Counted from the stretch's first letter, positions 1 to 8,984 are shown. The stretch is 64,000 nucleotides of DNA from DAISWO01 sp036826295 (GCA_036826295.1 DAISWO010000002.1:158253-222252), one strand, 5' to 3'. Program-made: numbers and translations. The notes: a model not told the origin generated them from the sequence alone.

Positions 1-85
1 TAAATCCTTCAAGCGCTAATAATTCTTCAACTGTTCGTGGTCCTTCTTCATCTTGTGGCGTATAACCTCTGTCGATTTCTCCCAT
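1..85 (-). CDS. Hypothetical protein, N-terminal fragment (cut by window edge)
   Basis: Only the first 28 residues are in the window, beginning MGEIDRGYTPQDEEGP. The start codon overlaps the atpD stop as TAATG, so the gene is almost certainly co-translated with atpD. In a standard operon the epsilon subunit atpC follows atpD, but this N-terminus is acidic and polar and lacks the beta-strand start usual for epsilon. I read it as another of the unrecognised proteins interleaved in this operon. atpC, if present, would lie outside the window. Confidence 0.6.
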   Translation of the reverse strand, partial: MGEIDRGYTPQDEEGPRTVEELLALEGF

Positions 86-1544
86 TATTTGACCTCGCTT
101 ATTGTACCTTTCATATAAAAGGCGTTCTCGGACTTGTCGTCATGTTTGCCATCTAGAATTTCTCTAAATCCTACAATCGTATCTTTTAGGCTGACGTATT
201 TACCGCCGTTACCAGTAAATTGCTCGGCAACAAAGAATGGTTGAGTCAAAAACCGTTGGATACGCCTAGCTCTAGACACCGTCTGTTTATCTTCGTCTGA
301 CAATTCTTCCATGCCGAGGATCGCGATAATATCCTGAAGATCTTTGTATCGCTGTAGTATTCGCTGGACTTCACGAGCCACTTCGTAGTGTTCTTTGCCG
401 ACTATCTCTGGGTCCAAGATTGTCGAGCTAGAATCAAGTGGATCAACGGCAGGATACAGCCCTTGCTCTGTTAAACCACGATTAAGCACGATTGTTGAAT
501 CAAGGTGAGCAAATGCTGTCGCCGGTGCAGGGTCGGTAAGGTCGTCGGCAGGCACATAGACTGCTTGCACCGACGTAATTGAACCCGTTTTTGTACTAGT
601 AATACGTTCTTGTAGGGCGCCCATTTCTTGCGCCAAGTTTGGCTGATAGCCTACCGCTGATGGCATACGGCCAAGTAGGGCCGAAACTTCTGAACCAGCC
701 TGAGTAAATCTAAAGATATTATCAATAAATAACAGTACATCTTTACCCTCATCACGAAAGCCCTCGGCAATAGTTAGCCCTGATAATCCCACGCGCAGAC
801 GCGCGCCCGGCGGTTCGTTCATCTGTCCAAATACTAAGCTAGTCTTATCTAGAACCCCAGATTCTTCCATCTCATAATACAGATCGTTTCCTTCACGGGT
901 ACGTTCACCAACACCGGCAAAAACAGATGTACCACCGTGTTCTTTGGCAATATTGTTAATAAGCTCCGTAATTAGCACGGTTTTACCTACACCCGCGCCA
1001 CCGAACAATCCAACCTTACCGCCCTTTGTGANNNNNNNNNNATCGGTGATATGAGGTCGATTACTTTAATGCCGGTCTCTAGGATTTCAGTTTCGCCTGA
1101 TTGCTCGGATAGGGCAGGGGGAGCACGGTGAATCGGCGCAGTCTTACTAGTTACAGCTTTTTTGCCGTCGATTGGCTCGCCAACAACATTGAACATCCGG
1201 CCAAGCGTATCTTTACCGATCGGGACACTAATTGGCGCACCGGTATCGATAACCTTCGCGCCACGCTCTAATCCATCTGTCGAGCTAAGCGAAATAGCTC
1301 TAATGCTAGTCTCGCTAAGGTGTTGAGCAACCTCAAGCACTATCTTCTTGCCATCTCCGCCAGCTGGCGGATCGATTTTTAGAGCGTTGTAGATTGCTGG
1401 CAGTTTGCCTTCGCCAAAATCAACATCTACGACCACACCTACAACCTGCGTTACCTGTCCGTCCTGTCGGCCAGACAGGCGGGCTCTTCCATTATTACTG
1501 GCTGTTGGTTGTTTATTATTCGCTGTTTTTACTGCTGTTGTCAT
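85..1544 (-). CDS. atpD: F-type ATP synthase beta subunit (interrupted only by a scaffold gap)
   Basis: Catalytic beta subunit of the F1 sector. The C-terminal part carries Walker A (GGAGVGKT) and the catalytic-site segments GERTREGNDLY and ALLGRMPSAVGYQP; the N-terminal part has the beta-barrel and ends at GIKVIDLISP. Between them lies a run of 10 Ns that breaks the reading frame. Removing the Ns and letting the contig ends overlap by one base gives an in-frame 482-residue protein reading ISP-I-TKGGK, the expected family sequence. So the gene is very probably intact. It has an N-terminal extension of roughly 25-30 residues rich in Asn, Thr and Arg before the barrel. Second to last visible gene of the operon; the next start overlaps its stop. 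Confidence 0.95.
1032..1041. other. Assembly gap (10 Ns), probably no missing sequence
   Basis: The flanks read ...ATATCACCGAT and TCACAAAGGGC on the coding strand. Joining them with a one-base overlap restores the conserved beta-subunit segment before the P-loop with the right residue count. The apparent frameshift in atpD is therefore a scaffolding artefact, not a mutation. Confidence 0.85.
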
Positions 1545-1604
1545 TTATTCTCCTATTATAACTTAACTATTATTTGATCAGCACTTGGCGTATCTATACT
1601 CAAT

Positions 1605-2282
1605 CTATCTATTCCTCCACTCTGGATTTTCGCTAGCTTGTGCTTTAAGGACAGCTCTTTTCCTTCTTTTCATAAATTCTTCAAACAATTCTCTCTCTGT
1701 ATCAGGTATATACACATCCGGCAAAACGCCAGCCTCTGATAAAAATCGAGAAAGCGCCGTTACTAACCCCTTACCTTCAACTAAGTTAGTATCTAAATCA
1801 TCACCCCGCAAGTCTTCTGGTACTTCCTTCGAAAAAGCTAAATCATTAACTTGATCAGTCCATGCTGCCCTTAATCCTATTGCAGTTACGTTCTGTGCCG
1901 ATTGCGTATATCCAAATGCCTTCTTTTCTTTGACTGGTGTAAGTAGTGCGTCTTGAAGTACCGTCTCAAAACATGGTTGACTTCTAGCAATATCAATAAC
2001 TCTCTCTTCTAGTAGCATATTTTGTAGAGAACTGCGGATATCACCCCGTGTGCGCGCTCCTAGACCTTCTGCTAGATGTTCACCAACACTCGCCACACCA
2101 ACACTAACCAGTGTAGTAGTAAGCTCTTGTGCAGACAGACCTTCTTTCTGCGAACACCAGAACGTTAATTCACGCGCATCTTCAGCTATCATATCTGGAA
2201 TTAGTCCATACATTCCTCTCCACTCCTCATCGTGACCTGGCATATAATAATCATCTAGCCGAAACTCTTCTGTTGTTCTCAC
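1605..2282 (-). CDS. Hypothetical protein inside the ATP synthase operon (225 aa)
   Basis: Not recognised. I place the start at a GTG overlapping the stop of the upstream gene (GTGA), because an AGGAGAGG ribosome-binding site sits just ahead of it; a longer reading frame from 2339 would run well into the upstream gene. The protein is soluble-looking, mixed charge, with a basic C-terminus (MKRRKRAVLKAQ) and no membrane segment. It lies between another unknown gene and atpD, all on one strand, so it should be co-transcribed with the ATP synthase. No motif suggests a function. Confidence 0.7.
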   Translation of the reverse strand: MRTTEEFRLDDYYMPGHDEEWRGMYGLIPDMIAEDARELTFWCSQKEGLSAQELTTTLVSVGVASVGEHLAEGLGARTRGDIRSSLQNMLLEERVIDIARSQPCFETVLQDALLTPVKEKKAFGYTQSAQNVTAIGLRAAWTDQVNDLAFSKEVPEDLRGDDLDTNLVEGKGLVTALSRFLSEAGVLPDVYIPDTERELFEEFMKRRKRAVLKAQASENPEWRNR

Positions 2283-2764
2283 TTCGCCTCTCCTGATTCG
2301 GTTGGCTGGGTACTTCCCAACATACCGCCAACATACCACTGGGTAAGTTCACGATCTGGATAACTTGGGACTAAAACAGAAGAATAATCTGAGTACAAAC
2401 CACTAAGCAAGTCATTATGATTCTCAACTACGATCATGGACGCCAAAGTAGCAATATCACTACAACGAACAAAAGTATGGTCATCGGCCAAATCCCCGGC
2501 AGTAAGAGTTGCTATCGCGTAAGTATCGATTAGACTTCGATGGAATTCTAGAGCCATGGCACCGCAAACTTCTGCAGCATCAAGTCGGGCTTTATCCCAA
2601 GCAATTTCGATTTTAGTCTCTCGCGATCCCGGCAAAGGCGCCCAATACGAATCATCATCTAATACTTGCTGTCGCCACTCTGCTGTTCCTAGACGTATTT
2701 CTTCGTGACGTATTTCCCACGCTTTGTCTAAATCTGCTGGTGATGTATCGTAATTATCTATCAT
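2279..2764 (-). CDS. Hypothetical protein inside the ATP synthase operon (161 aa)
   Basis: Not recognised. The start ATG overlaps the atpG stop (ATGA) and is preceded by a GGAGG-like site inside the 3' end of atpG, so translational coupling to the gamma subunit is likely. Acidic protein; a hydrophobic stretch near ATLASMIVVENH is too polar for a clear membrane helix. Its stop overlaps the GTG start of the next unknown gene, so the two are translated as a coupled pair. Confidence 0.7.
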   Translation of the reverse strand: MIDNYDTSPADLDKAWEIRHEEIRLGTAEWRQQVLDDDSYWAPLPGSRETKIEIAWDKARLDAAEVCGAMALEFHRSLIDTYAIATLTAGDLADDHTFVRCSDIATLASMIVVENHNDLLSGLYSDYSSVLVPSYPDRELTQWYVGGMLGSTQPTESGEAK

Positions 2765-3630
2765 TTTATGGCCTCCGCTCCGCCGGTTATTTCTGCTAAT
2801 TCTTGGGTTATACCGGCTTGTCTAGCGGTGTTAAATGCCAAAGTCAGGTCATCCACCAAGTCATTGGCGTTATCTGTAGCATTTTTCATAGCCATCATAC
2901 GCATAGAGTGCTCTGACGCCTGTGACTCTAAAAATGCCTGGCTCAACTGCGCTTCAACAAGGCGGACTGTAATGTTATCAAGTACTGCTTTAGGCGAAGG
3001 CTCAAATTCTGCTAGATCCATATCGCTACCCACTGGATTGTGAGTATAAGAGACGGGTAGAAGACGGTCATATTTTACTTCCTGAACAATACTAGATTTG
3101 AAGTCGGTATATAGTATGTCCGCTAGGTCAATATCCTTTTTCTCGAACTTCTCTGTAATCATGTTAAGAATTGGACGGATATCGTTAGCAGTTGGGCTCT
3201 CGGGGAAGTCACGGTACACAGCTACTACCTCAATGTCATCAAGCCTAGCGATAAATCTTGCTGCTTGTTTACCAACTACAATAACTTCGCTTTTCACTTT
3301 TTGCTCTTTATCAACTTTTAGCTCTTTGGCAAGTTGCCTTAGCACGTTACTGTTGTACGCTCCAGCTAACCCACGATCACTGGTGATTACAATATGAAGT
3401 CGAGTTTTTACAACGTGCCGAATTCTAAACAGCGGGTGCTTATCCACGTCCGTTAGTTGTCTCAGTCGATTAAGGATTTCATTTGCTAGATTTCTAAAAT
3501 CGCGGGATTTTGCAGCAGCATCTTGAGCTTTGCGCATTTTGCTGGCAGCCACAAGCTCCATAGCTTTAGTAATCTGCTTGGTGTTAGAAACACTCGTAAT
3601 CCGTCGTTTTAGTTGCTGTGTACTTGCCAT
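2761..3630 (-). CDS. atpG: F-type ATP synthase gamma subunit
   Basis: Central-stalk subunit of F1 that rotates inside the alpha3-beta3 ring. At 289 residues it is of normal length. It starts with the conserved MASTQQLKRRITSVSNTKQITKAMELVAASKM helix region (residues 1-32), has the central segment TSDRGLAGAYNSN, and ends with a C-terminal helix containing MRMMAMKNATDNA and LAEITGGAEA. The start is 3 nt after the stop of the upstream unknown gene and its own stop overlaps the next unknown gene. Confidence 0.97.
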   Translation of the reverse strand: MASTQQLKRRITSVSNTKQITKAMELVAASKMRKAQDAAAKSRDFRNLANEILNRLRQLTDVDKHPLFRIRHVVKTRLHIVITSDRGLAGAYNSNVLRQLAKELKVDKEQKVKSEVIVVGKQAARFIARLDDIEVVAVYRDFPESPTANDIRPILNMITEKFEKKDIDLADILYTDFKSSIVQEVKYDRLLPVSYTHNPVGSDMDLAEFEPSPKAVLDNITVRLVEAQLSQAFLESQASEHSMRMMAMKNATDNANDLVDDLTLAFNTARQAGITQELAEITGGAEAIK

Positions 3631-3633
3631 AAA

Positions 3634-3957
3634 CTACTTATCCTCCCTTAGGGTTTCGACGGTGAATTGGTGACCTATTTTCATACCAAGTAGTACATTT
3701 GGTTGGCATTGCATACGGAGATCATCAATAACGTCAAGATCACTGCAATCAGGTAACGTTTCGTGAGCAAGAATTGACCCTATTCTAATCATGTAGTCTT
3801 CAACGCATTGCCAGGCCGAACCTTTTTTCGGAAAAGGGTTTTCTACAGATACCTTGGGTGAAAACCCAGGTGCGGTTAGTGTTTCTAATGCATAGCCTAG
3901 CTCTCCCATTCTAAAATCAGTTGCCATAGAACCGCCTAATTCGAATATTATTGGCAT
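3634..3957 (-). CDS. Hypothetical protein inside the ATP synthase operon (107 aa)
   Basis: Not recognised. The ATG overlaps the atpA stop (TAATG). Short, no membrane helix; contains a CVEDYMIRIGSILAHETLPDC segment with two cysteines and another Cys (MQCQ). A second ATG ten codons in (MATDFRMGEL) is an alternative start. Sits exactly between atpA and atpG, which are normally adjacent in bacteria. Confidence 0.65.
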   Translation of the reverse strand: MPIIFELGGSMATDFRMGELGYALETLTAPGFSPKVSVENPFPKKGSAWQCVEDYMIRIGSILAHETLPDCSDLDVIDDLRMQCQPNVLLGMKIGHQFTVETLREDK

Positions 3958-5486
3958 TAGTTCTCCTGATACTCCTTGGCAATTTCATTAGCTGTATCTA
4001 CGATTATCTTCTGCATTTTATCGTCTGGTTTATCGCCTTTATCAAGAGCTGTCATTTCTTTTTTAAACTGCGAGTGAAGGGCTGAGAGTAGGGCATCTTT
4101 GGCTTTTTTGATGTTATCAATCGAAATGCCGTCAAATGCACCTTCGTTAGCCGCCATTAGTAGGGCAGTCTGTTGCCAAACTGAAAGTGGTGAATACTGG
4201 GGTTGTTTGAGTAATTCTGTTAGACGCTGGCCGCGTTCAATACGTTGTTTTGTCTCTTCGTCTAAGTCTGTCGAGAACTGGCTAAAGGCCGCAAGCTCAC
4301 GAAATTGCGCTAGAGACAGTCGCAAGTTACCGGCAACACTTTTAACAGCTTTAGTCTGCGCCGAACCACCCACACGCGATACCGACAAACCAACTGAGAT
4401 AGCCGGTCGGATACCCTGATAGAACAAGTTTGTCTCCATGAATATCTGTCCATCAGTAATCGAGATAACGTTAGTAGGGATGTAGGCGCTAATATCGCCA
4501 GCCTGAGTCTCGATAATCGGTAGGGCAGTAAGCGAACCTCCACCTAATTTATCACTAAGTTTTGCTGAGCGTTCTAGCAGGCGGGAGTGAAGATAAAACA
4601 CATCTCCCGGATAAGCCTCTCGACCTGGCGGACGACGGAGTAACAGCGACATCTGGCGATAAGCAACCGCATGCTTCGATAGATCATCGTAGATAATCAA
4701 CGCGTGTTGAGCGTTATCGCGGAAGTATTCTCCCATTGCTGTGCCAGAATATGGTGCCAGATATTGCATACTGGCTGGGTCGGAAGCGGAAGTAGCAATA
4801 ATTATCGATTGATCCATCACGCCTTCGCGCTTCAATCGTTCGGCAAGACGCGCAACTTTACTTAGTTTTTGACCTACGGCTACATAAATATTAATAACAC
4901 CTGTTCCTTGTTTGTGCTGGTTAATCATAGTGTCAATAGCAATGGCAGTTTTTCCTGTTTGTCGATCACCAATGATAAGTTCTCGCTGACCGCGTCCGAT
5001 AGGGACCATGGCGTCAACTGACATCAGACCAGTCATTAATGGCTCATGGACACTTTTTCGATCCAAAACACCTGGCGCAGAACGCTCGACTGGACTAGTA
5101 TTCTTCGTTTTTATCGGACCCTTATTATCCAACGGTCTACCAAGAGGGTCGACAATACGTCCGACTAATTCTGGACCTACGGGTACTTCTAGAACTTTTC
5201 CTGATAATCGCACTTTTGCACCCGCTTTGACTTCAACATCCTCGCCAAGTAGTACTAGACCAATCTCATCTTCCATTAAGTTAAGCGCAAAGGCAGGAAC
5301 AGCACCGTTTAGCCCATCAATTTCAACCATTTCAGCAAAACCACACTTGTACAAGCCGTAGACCCACGCAATGCCGTCTCCAACCCTCGTTACTACACCG
5401 ACATTCTCAACTTCGGGAGTGTTTTTTAACGCCTCGATCGCTTGCCGTATATCTGATGATAATTCTTTTACTGATAAATCTTTCAC
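3957..5486 (-). CDS. atpA: F-type ATP synthase alpha subunit
   Basis: Non-catalytic nucleotide-binding subunit of F1, 509 residues, full length. Walker A reads GDRQTGKTA (around residue 170); the family segments GIAWVYGL, VDAMVPIGRGQREL and PGREAYPGDVFYLHSRLLERSAKL are present, as is the C-terminal SVGLSVSRVGGSAQ block. The start codon overlaps the atpH stop by one base and the stop overlaps the following unknown gene, so translation is coupled on both sides. Confidence 0.98.
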   Translation of the reverse strand: MKDLSVKELSSDIRQAIEALKNTPEVENVGVVTRVGDGIAWVYGLYKCGFAEMVEIDGLNGAVPAFALNLMEDEIGLVLLGEDVEVKAGAKVRLSGKVLEVPVGPELVGRIVDPLGRPLDNKGPIKTKNTSPVERSAPGVLDRKSVHEPLMTGLMSVDAMVPIGRGQRELIIGDRQTGKTAIAIDTMINQHKQGTGVINIYVAVGQKLSKVARLAERLKREGVMDQSIIIATSASDPASMQYLAPYSGTAMGEYFRDNAQHALIIYDDLSKHAVAYRQMSLLLRRPPGREAYPGDVFYLHSRLLERSAKLSDKLGGGSLTALPIIETQAGDISAYIPTNVISITDGQIFMETNLFYQGIRPAISVGLSVSRVGGSAQTKAVKSVAGNLRLSLAQFRELAAFSQFSTDLDEETKQRIERGQRLTELLKQPQYSPLSVWQQTALLMAANEGAFDGISIDNIKKAKDALLSALHSQFKKEMTALDKGDKPDDKMQKIIVDTANEIAKEYQEN

Positions 5487-5869
5487 TATGCTATTACTCC
5501 TTCTCGTAACTTATTAAGTCGGTTGCGTACGGTTAGATCCAGCAACTTTGCGCTAGTCTCCACTCGAACACCACCGACGACTGATTCGTCTAGGATATTG
5601 TTAGTAACATACGAATCCGTATCTATTAATTTCATAATTTTACTGACTGTTGATTGGTCAAGTTTCTGCGCACTAGTTAAGTTAACTTCGACAACGCCAG
5701 TTGTATCTTCTCTGATTGAGCCTATTTCTCTAACAATCGCATCTAATTCGTTTGAGCGATGATTTTCAATCAAATATGCTGCCAGTAAAGTTGCCGACTT
5801 CTTAGTCGAGTATTTCTTAGTAAGCTCTAATGTTGCTTGGGCAATTTGTCTTTTTGTCGGTTTACTCAT
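5486..5869 (-). CDS. atpH: F-type ATP synthase delta subunit
   Basis: Peripheral-stalk subunit linking F1 to the b subunit, 127 residues from the ATG at MSKPTKRQIAQ. This is shorter than the usual 170-180, and the N-terminal helical domain is reduced, but the C-terminal region typical of the family is clear (SAQKLDQSTVSKIMKLIDTD, then VVGGVRVETSAKLLDLTVRNRLNKL). A TTG two codons upstream is a weaker start. It begins 2 nt after the stop of an unknown gene. Confidence 0.85.
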   Translation of the reverse strand: MSKPTKRQIAQATLELTKKYSTKKSATLLAAYLIENHRSNELDAIVREIGSIREDTTGVVEVNLTSAQKLDQSTVSKIMKLIDTDSYVTNNILDESVVGGVRVETSAKLLDLTVRNRLNKLREGVIA

Positions 5870-5871
5870 AA

Positions 5872-6237
5872 TCAACTTAACCCCAATCTTTTATCGATTG
5901 GCCGGACATATACTAAGTACCCTAGCCATTCGACAGTAGCATCTCTTAAAGCATCGTTGGGAGTAGCATCTGTAGACTCAACGAGACCGTCTAGCCATTC
6001 ACTATAACCACGTTGCACTCGTCCTCTAAGAGTATCCAGACCATCATATGGAAAATCATATGCCGCACCCCTAACTCCTAGATTATCTTCGTGGAGGAAT
6101 CCATAGCTCCCAGTTTCCGCTCCTTGGTTAGATAATGGGAGATAGTTCTCTCCTTCCATTAAATCTTGCGCAAGACGAAAACCCTCGCTAGAGACTAATG
6201 AAAGAATTGGCTCAACAGGCCTGCGGAACAACGTCAT
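5872..6237 (-). CDS. Hypothetical protein inside the ATP synthase operon (121 aa)
   Basis: Not recognised. The start overlaps the atpF stop (ATGA). Acidic, soluble-looking protein ending VEWLGYLVYVRPIDKRLGLS, with no signal peptide or membrane helix. It separates atpF from atpH, two genes whose products form the peripheral stalk and are normally adjacent. Confidence 0.65.
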   Translation of the reverse strand: MTLFRRPVEPILSLVSSEGFRLAQDLMEGENYLPLSNQGAETGSYGFLHEDNLGVRGAAYDFPYDGLDTLRGRVQRGYSEWLDGLVESTDATPNDALRDATVEWLGYLVYVRPIDKRLGLS

Positions 6238-6776
6238 GATAATTCTTTCATTGTTTTACCCAAGAGATCAGCATCAGCCTTGGAATCTAGTTTTGTCTTA
6301 ATTATCGCTTCGGTTGCTTCGGCAACAAGACCGCGCATTTCTTTCTCTAAGCCTACTCTGGCTTTATCAATGTCTTCTTCAATTTTTACGTGCGCATCAG
6401 CTAACATCATATCGGCTTTTCGATTCGCAACGTCTTCTGCTTCTTTTATCACTGATCCTGCTTCTTCGTGTGAATCGGCGATGATTTTATCAGACTCTAT
6501 TCGGGCTTCTTTTAATGTAGCTTTTACTTTTTCATCTAATTGTTCTTTTTCGGCCTCCATCTCTCGACCCAAACGAATACCGTCTTCAATTGTTTTTCGC
6601 CTAGATTCTAGAGTTGTGACAATTTTTGTTAATGCAAATTTCTTAATAATGAAGAAGAGAAGGAGGAAAGTGGCAGCCTGCGCCAAAATGGCTAGTGGAT
6701 CAATACCAAGCGCCCCAATACCCGACACTTCTTCAGTGCTGGCGAATATTGTTATTATTTGACTATAATCTACCAC
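6234..6776 (-). CDS. atpF: F-type ATP synthase b subunit
   Basis: Peripheral-stalk subunit, 180 residues. An N-terminal membrane helix (LAILAQAATFLLLFFIIKKF, about residues 27-46) is followed by a long charged coiled coil, as expected. The start is a GTG preceded by an AAGGAG site. The C-terminus ends ADLLGKTMKELS and overlaps the next gene by 4 bp. Confidence 0.93.
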   Translation of the reverse strand: MVDYSQIITIFASTEEVSGIGALGIDPLAILAQAATFLLLFFIIKKFALTKIVTTLESRRKTIEDGIRLGREMEAEKEQLDEKVKATLKEARIESDKIIADSHEEAGSVIKEAEDVANRKADMMLADAHVKIEEDIDKARVGLEKEMRGLVAEATEAIIKTKLDSKADADLLGKTMKELS

Positions 6777-6803
6777 TTTATCTCCTTAATTGTTCTTCGT
6801 ATA

Positions 6804-7052
6804 TTATGCAAGCAAGAAAGCACCTAACAAGAATGCAAGTAGCGCTGTAACTTCAATCATCGCAGCGATAATCACGATCTGACCGGCTGCTTTACCAGCT
6901 TCTGGATTGCGCCCAAGCGCTTTCATGTAATTTGCACCAAGCCAACCCAATGAGAAGGCAGCAGCACCAAGTGCTATACCAAGCATTATGCCTTTAGCCA
7001 TAATGTCATTGCTGGCAGCTTCAGCTGCAAATGTTGTTAATTGTGGAACCAT
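6804..7052 (-). CDS. atpE: F-type ATP synthase c subunit (rotor ring)
   Basis: 82-residue proteolipid with two membrane helices joined by the polar loop GRNPEA. The ion-binding carboxylate is the Glu in AAMIEVTALLAF of helix 2. Helix 1 has no Gln at the position used by sodium-type rings as far as I can align by eye, so proton coupling is more likely; this is an inference. Placed between atpB and atpF as usual. Confidence 0.96.
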   Translation of the reverse strand: MVPQLTTFAAEAASNDIMAKGIMLGIALGAAAFSLGWLGANYMKALGRNPEAGKAAGQIVIIAAMIEVTALLAFLLGAFLLA

Positions 7053-7096
7053 ATATCTTTCCCCTTAATTATTATTTGGTTTACCATTTTTCATGA

Positions 7097-7948
7097 CTAA
7101 TGCGCTCCTTCGACCTGTTTAGAGGCATCAATACGGTCATGATCTGATTCGGAGCCGTGGTCATCGGCGTGGGATATCGCAAGTCCCAGATACGTTGCTG
7201 ATAATACTGTAAATACGTAGGCCTGTATACCCGCAACTAATACTTCGAATAAAATTATAGGTAATGCTGCAAGTGGCGTTCGACCGCCGGACAAGACAAG
7301 GGAGGTAAATACAGCTATCAAAATCTCGCCAACAGCTGTATTCAAAAACAACCTTAAACTCAAGCTGAGTATCCTAGTTAATTCGCCAAATACTTCTAAT
7401 ATCCCGATAAAAAAGTTCAGAGGATTCCATGGTTTATTCGTAAAGTAATGCTGAAGGTGTTTTTTTCCACCTTGTTCTTTAATCGATAATACTTGGACCA
7501 TTAAAATTGCTGCAACTGCCATTGCGATAGTTGCATTCAAATCAGCTGTGAAAGGTCGAAACAGGGGAGTTGCGACGCCTTGATAAGATATTTCAACAGA
7601 TGGCCCTACTACCGGTAATAGACCGAAAGTGTTTGTTATTAGGATGAATACAAAAAAACTCCCGAAAATAGGAGCATATTTTATGGCGCGGGCTCGAGAG
7701 CCAAAGACGCCTTCAAGCATTGAGAGAATGTAGTCCATAATCATCTCAATAAATTGCGAAAAGCCTTTTTTTGGCTCAATCTTGATTCTTCTGGCAGCCC
7801 AAACTAATAGGCTTATGATAAAAATTGATGTCAATAGACCATAAAGCATAGAGTTAGTAATTGTTAGCGGGCCAATTTGAGCAATCGGTTCGGCCTTTAA
7901 ACTAACGTGAATGTCGCTAGGCGCAAAACGAACTAAAGAACCTAACAT
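7097..7948 (-). CDS. atpB: F-type ATP synthase a subunit
   Basis: Membrane stator forming the ion half-channels with the c ring, 283 residues, several membrane helices. The essential arginine lies in ELTRILSLSLRLFLNTAVGE, and the C-terminal helix pair ends in YVFTVLSATYLGLAISHADDH followed by a charged acidic/basic tail. A GAGGAGG ribosome-binding site precedes the ATG. First canonical gene of the operon; no atpI is seen upstream. Confidence 0.96.
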   Translation of the reverse strand: MLGSLVRFAPSDIHVSLKAEPIAQIGPLTITNSMLYGLLTSIFIISLLVWAARRIKIEPKKGFSQFIEMIMDYILSMLEGVFGSRARAIKYAPIFGSFFVFILITNTFGLLPVVGPSVEISYQGVATPLFRPFTADLNATIAMAVAAILMVQVLSIKEQGGKKHLQHYFTNKPWNPLNFFIGILEVFGELTRILSLSLRLFLNTAVGEILIAVFTSLVLSGGRTPLAALPIILFEVLVAGIQAYVFTVLSATYLGLAISHADDHGSESDHDRIDASKQVEGAH

Positions 7949-8019
7949 TGTTGGTCCTCCTCATAATTCCGATTTGTCGTCGGCAAACTGTCGGCGGCTG
8001 TTTTCATTTACGTATGTTT

Positions 8020-8048
8020 ACTATATACAAACTGGCCTCTGTACGCAA
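8020..8048 (-). promoter_or_regulatory. Promoter for atpB and the downstream atp genes
   Basis: On the minus strand TTGCGT (-35) and TATAGT (-10) are separated by exactly 17 bp in the gap between the upstream unknown gene and atpB. This predicts a leader of about 65-70 nt ending in a GAGGAGG site. The ATP synthase can thus be transcribed from here as well as by read-through from the preceding gene. Confidence 0.65.
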
Positions 8049-8071
8049 GGGGTATATAATGAAGTGTTTGT

Positions 8072-8569
8072 TTACAATTTTTCGGCTTGCTTTGCGTTGC
8101 AAAAAACTTCTACAGATTGTTCAACTGCTGTTAAGAGTCCGAGCGCCAGCTTTTCGTCAAAACCGTCATTAATTAGAGCAGGCGAGAATGATTCAACTAT
8201 CGGATCTAGATGCGGTTTGACCCCAGGAAGATGACCGAATCCTTCAGGGAATTCACCAAAGCTCCATGTTGCACGCAAATATGGTCCAACAGGGTGGCTA
8301 GAAATCTGTAAATAAGTAGCGGGACTTTTTTGTCTAGCAGGTGAAACTTCAACAACATTTGTCGAAAGCTCATTTTTAATAGTTGGGACAGTATCTTTCC
8401 TGCCAGGATCATATCTTTCTTCAAAATACGGCGTGATTCTTGTAATTGCAGCATCCCAACGTTCTTGGGGTGTTAACTGGCTCTCGGATTCAACCAAATC
8501 TCTGGGGTCTCTCAACCTTATTGCCTTGGCCTCTATGCTTCTAATTGTCTTTGCTCTTTTAAGTTCCAT
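8072..8569 (-). CDS. Hypothetical protein upstream of atpB (165 aa)
   Basis: Not recognised. I choose the ATG at MELKRAKTIRS rather than the TTG six codons earlier, because a -10 box ends 8 nt before this ATG and would exclude the longer form. Soluble, mixed-charge protein without clear motifs, ending AVEQSVEVFCNAKQAEKL. Same strand as the atp genes and 123 bp upstream of atpB; possibly the first gene of the extended operon. Confidence 0.65.
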   Translation of the reverse strand: MELKRAKTIRSIEAKAIRLRDPRDLVESESQLTPQERWDAAITRITPYFEERYDPGRKDTVPTIKNELSTNVVEVSPARQKSPATYLQISSHPVGPYLRATWSFGEFPEGFGHLPGVKPHLDPIVESFSPALINDGFDEKLALGLLTAVEQSVEVFCNAKQAEKL

Positions 8570-8576
8570 GAAAAGT

Positions 8577-8605
8577 ATCCTATACAAATAAATATTTCAG
8601 TGCAA
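8577..8605 (-). promoter_or_regulatory. Promoter giving a leaderless mRNA for the first operon gene
   Basis: TTGCAC (-35), 17-bp spacer, TAGGAT (-10) on the minus strand. The -10 ends 8 nt before the ATG, so the transcript would begin at or within a base or two of the start codon. Confidence 0.5.
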
Positions 8606-8706
8606 GCATAACGATTATTAAATCTAAGACATACAATGCGACTTTACAATGTATAGTTACTTTGATATTATGTTATTGCTTAACTAATTAGAAAGAGAGG
8701 CCGATA

Positions 8707-8934
8707 ATGATAACTGTATATTCAACACCAACTTGTGGTTTTTGCCACGCATTAAAATCATATTTAAAAGACAAGAAGATAGAATTCAAAGAAAAAGACC
8801 TAACCACAGATGAATCTGCCGCAAAATGGGTTTATGACCATACAGGGCAACTAGCCGTCCCAGTAACTGATATTGATGGCAAAATTATCGTTGGTTTTGA
8901 TCGTCCTAGTATCGACGCCGCGCTAGCTGGCTAA
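8707..8934 (+). CDS. Glutaredoxin-like thiol-disulfide protein
   Basis: 75-residue thioredoxin-fold protein of the glutaredoxin/NrdH type. The redox motif is CGFC at residues 11-14 within YSTPTCGFCHALKSYL; a TVPV-like cis-Pro region (QLAVPVTDI) and the glutathione/loop-like GFD segment near the C-terminus fit the family. An AGAGAGG site precedes the ATG. Monocistronic. Whether it uses glutathione or thioredoxin reductase cannot be told from sequence. Confidence 0.88.
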   Translation: MITVYSTPTCGFCHALKSYLKDKKIEFKEKDLTTDESAAKWVYDHTGQLAVPVTDIDGKIIVGFDRPSIDAALAG

Positions 8935-8984
8935 TGTGAGAAATATCACAGTAAATATTCACGCTTTTCTCTAAAATGTTAATT

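Noticed and set aside
1..85. atpC (epsilon subunit) after atpD
   Set aside because: The visible N-terminus does not resemble epsilon; the position alone is not enough given the unknown genes elsewhere in the operon.
85..1544. atpD as a frameshifted pseudogene
   Set aside because: The break coincides exactly with the N run, and closing it restores frame and conserved residues.
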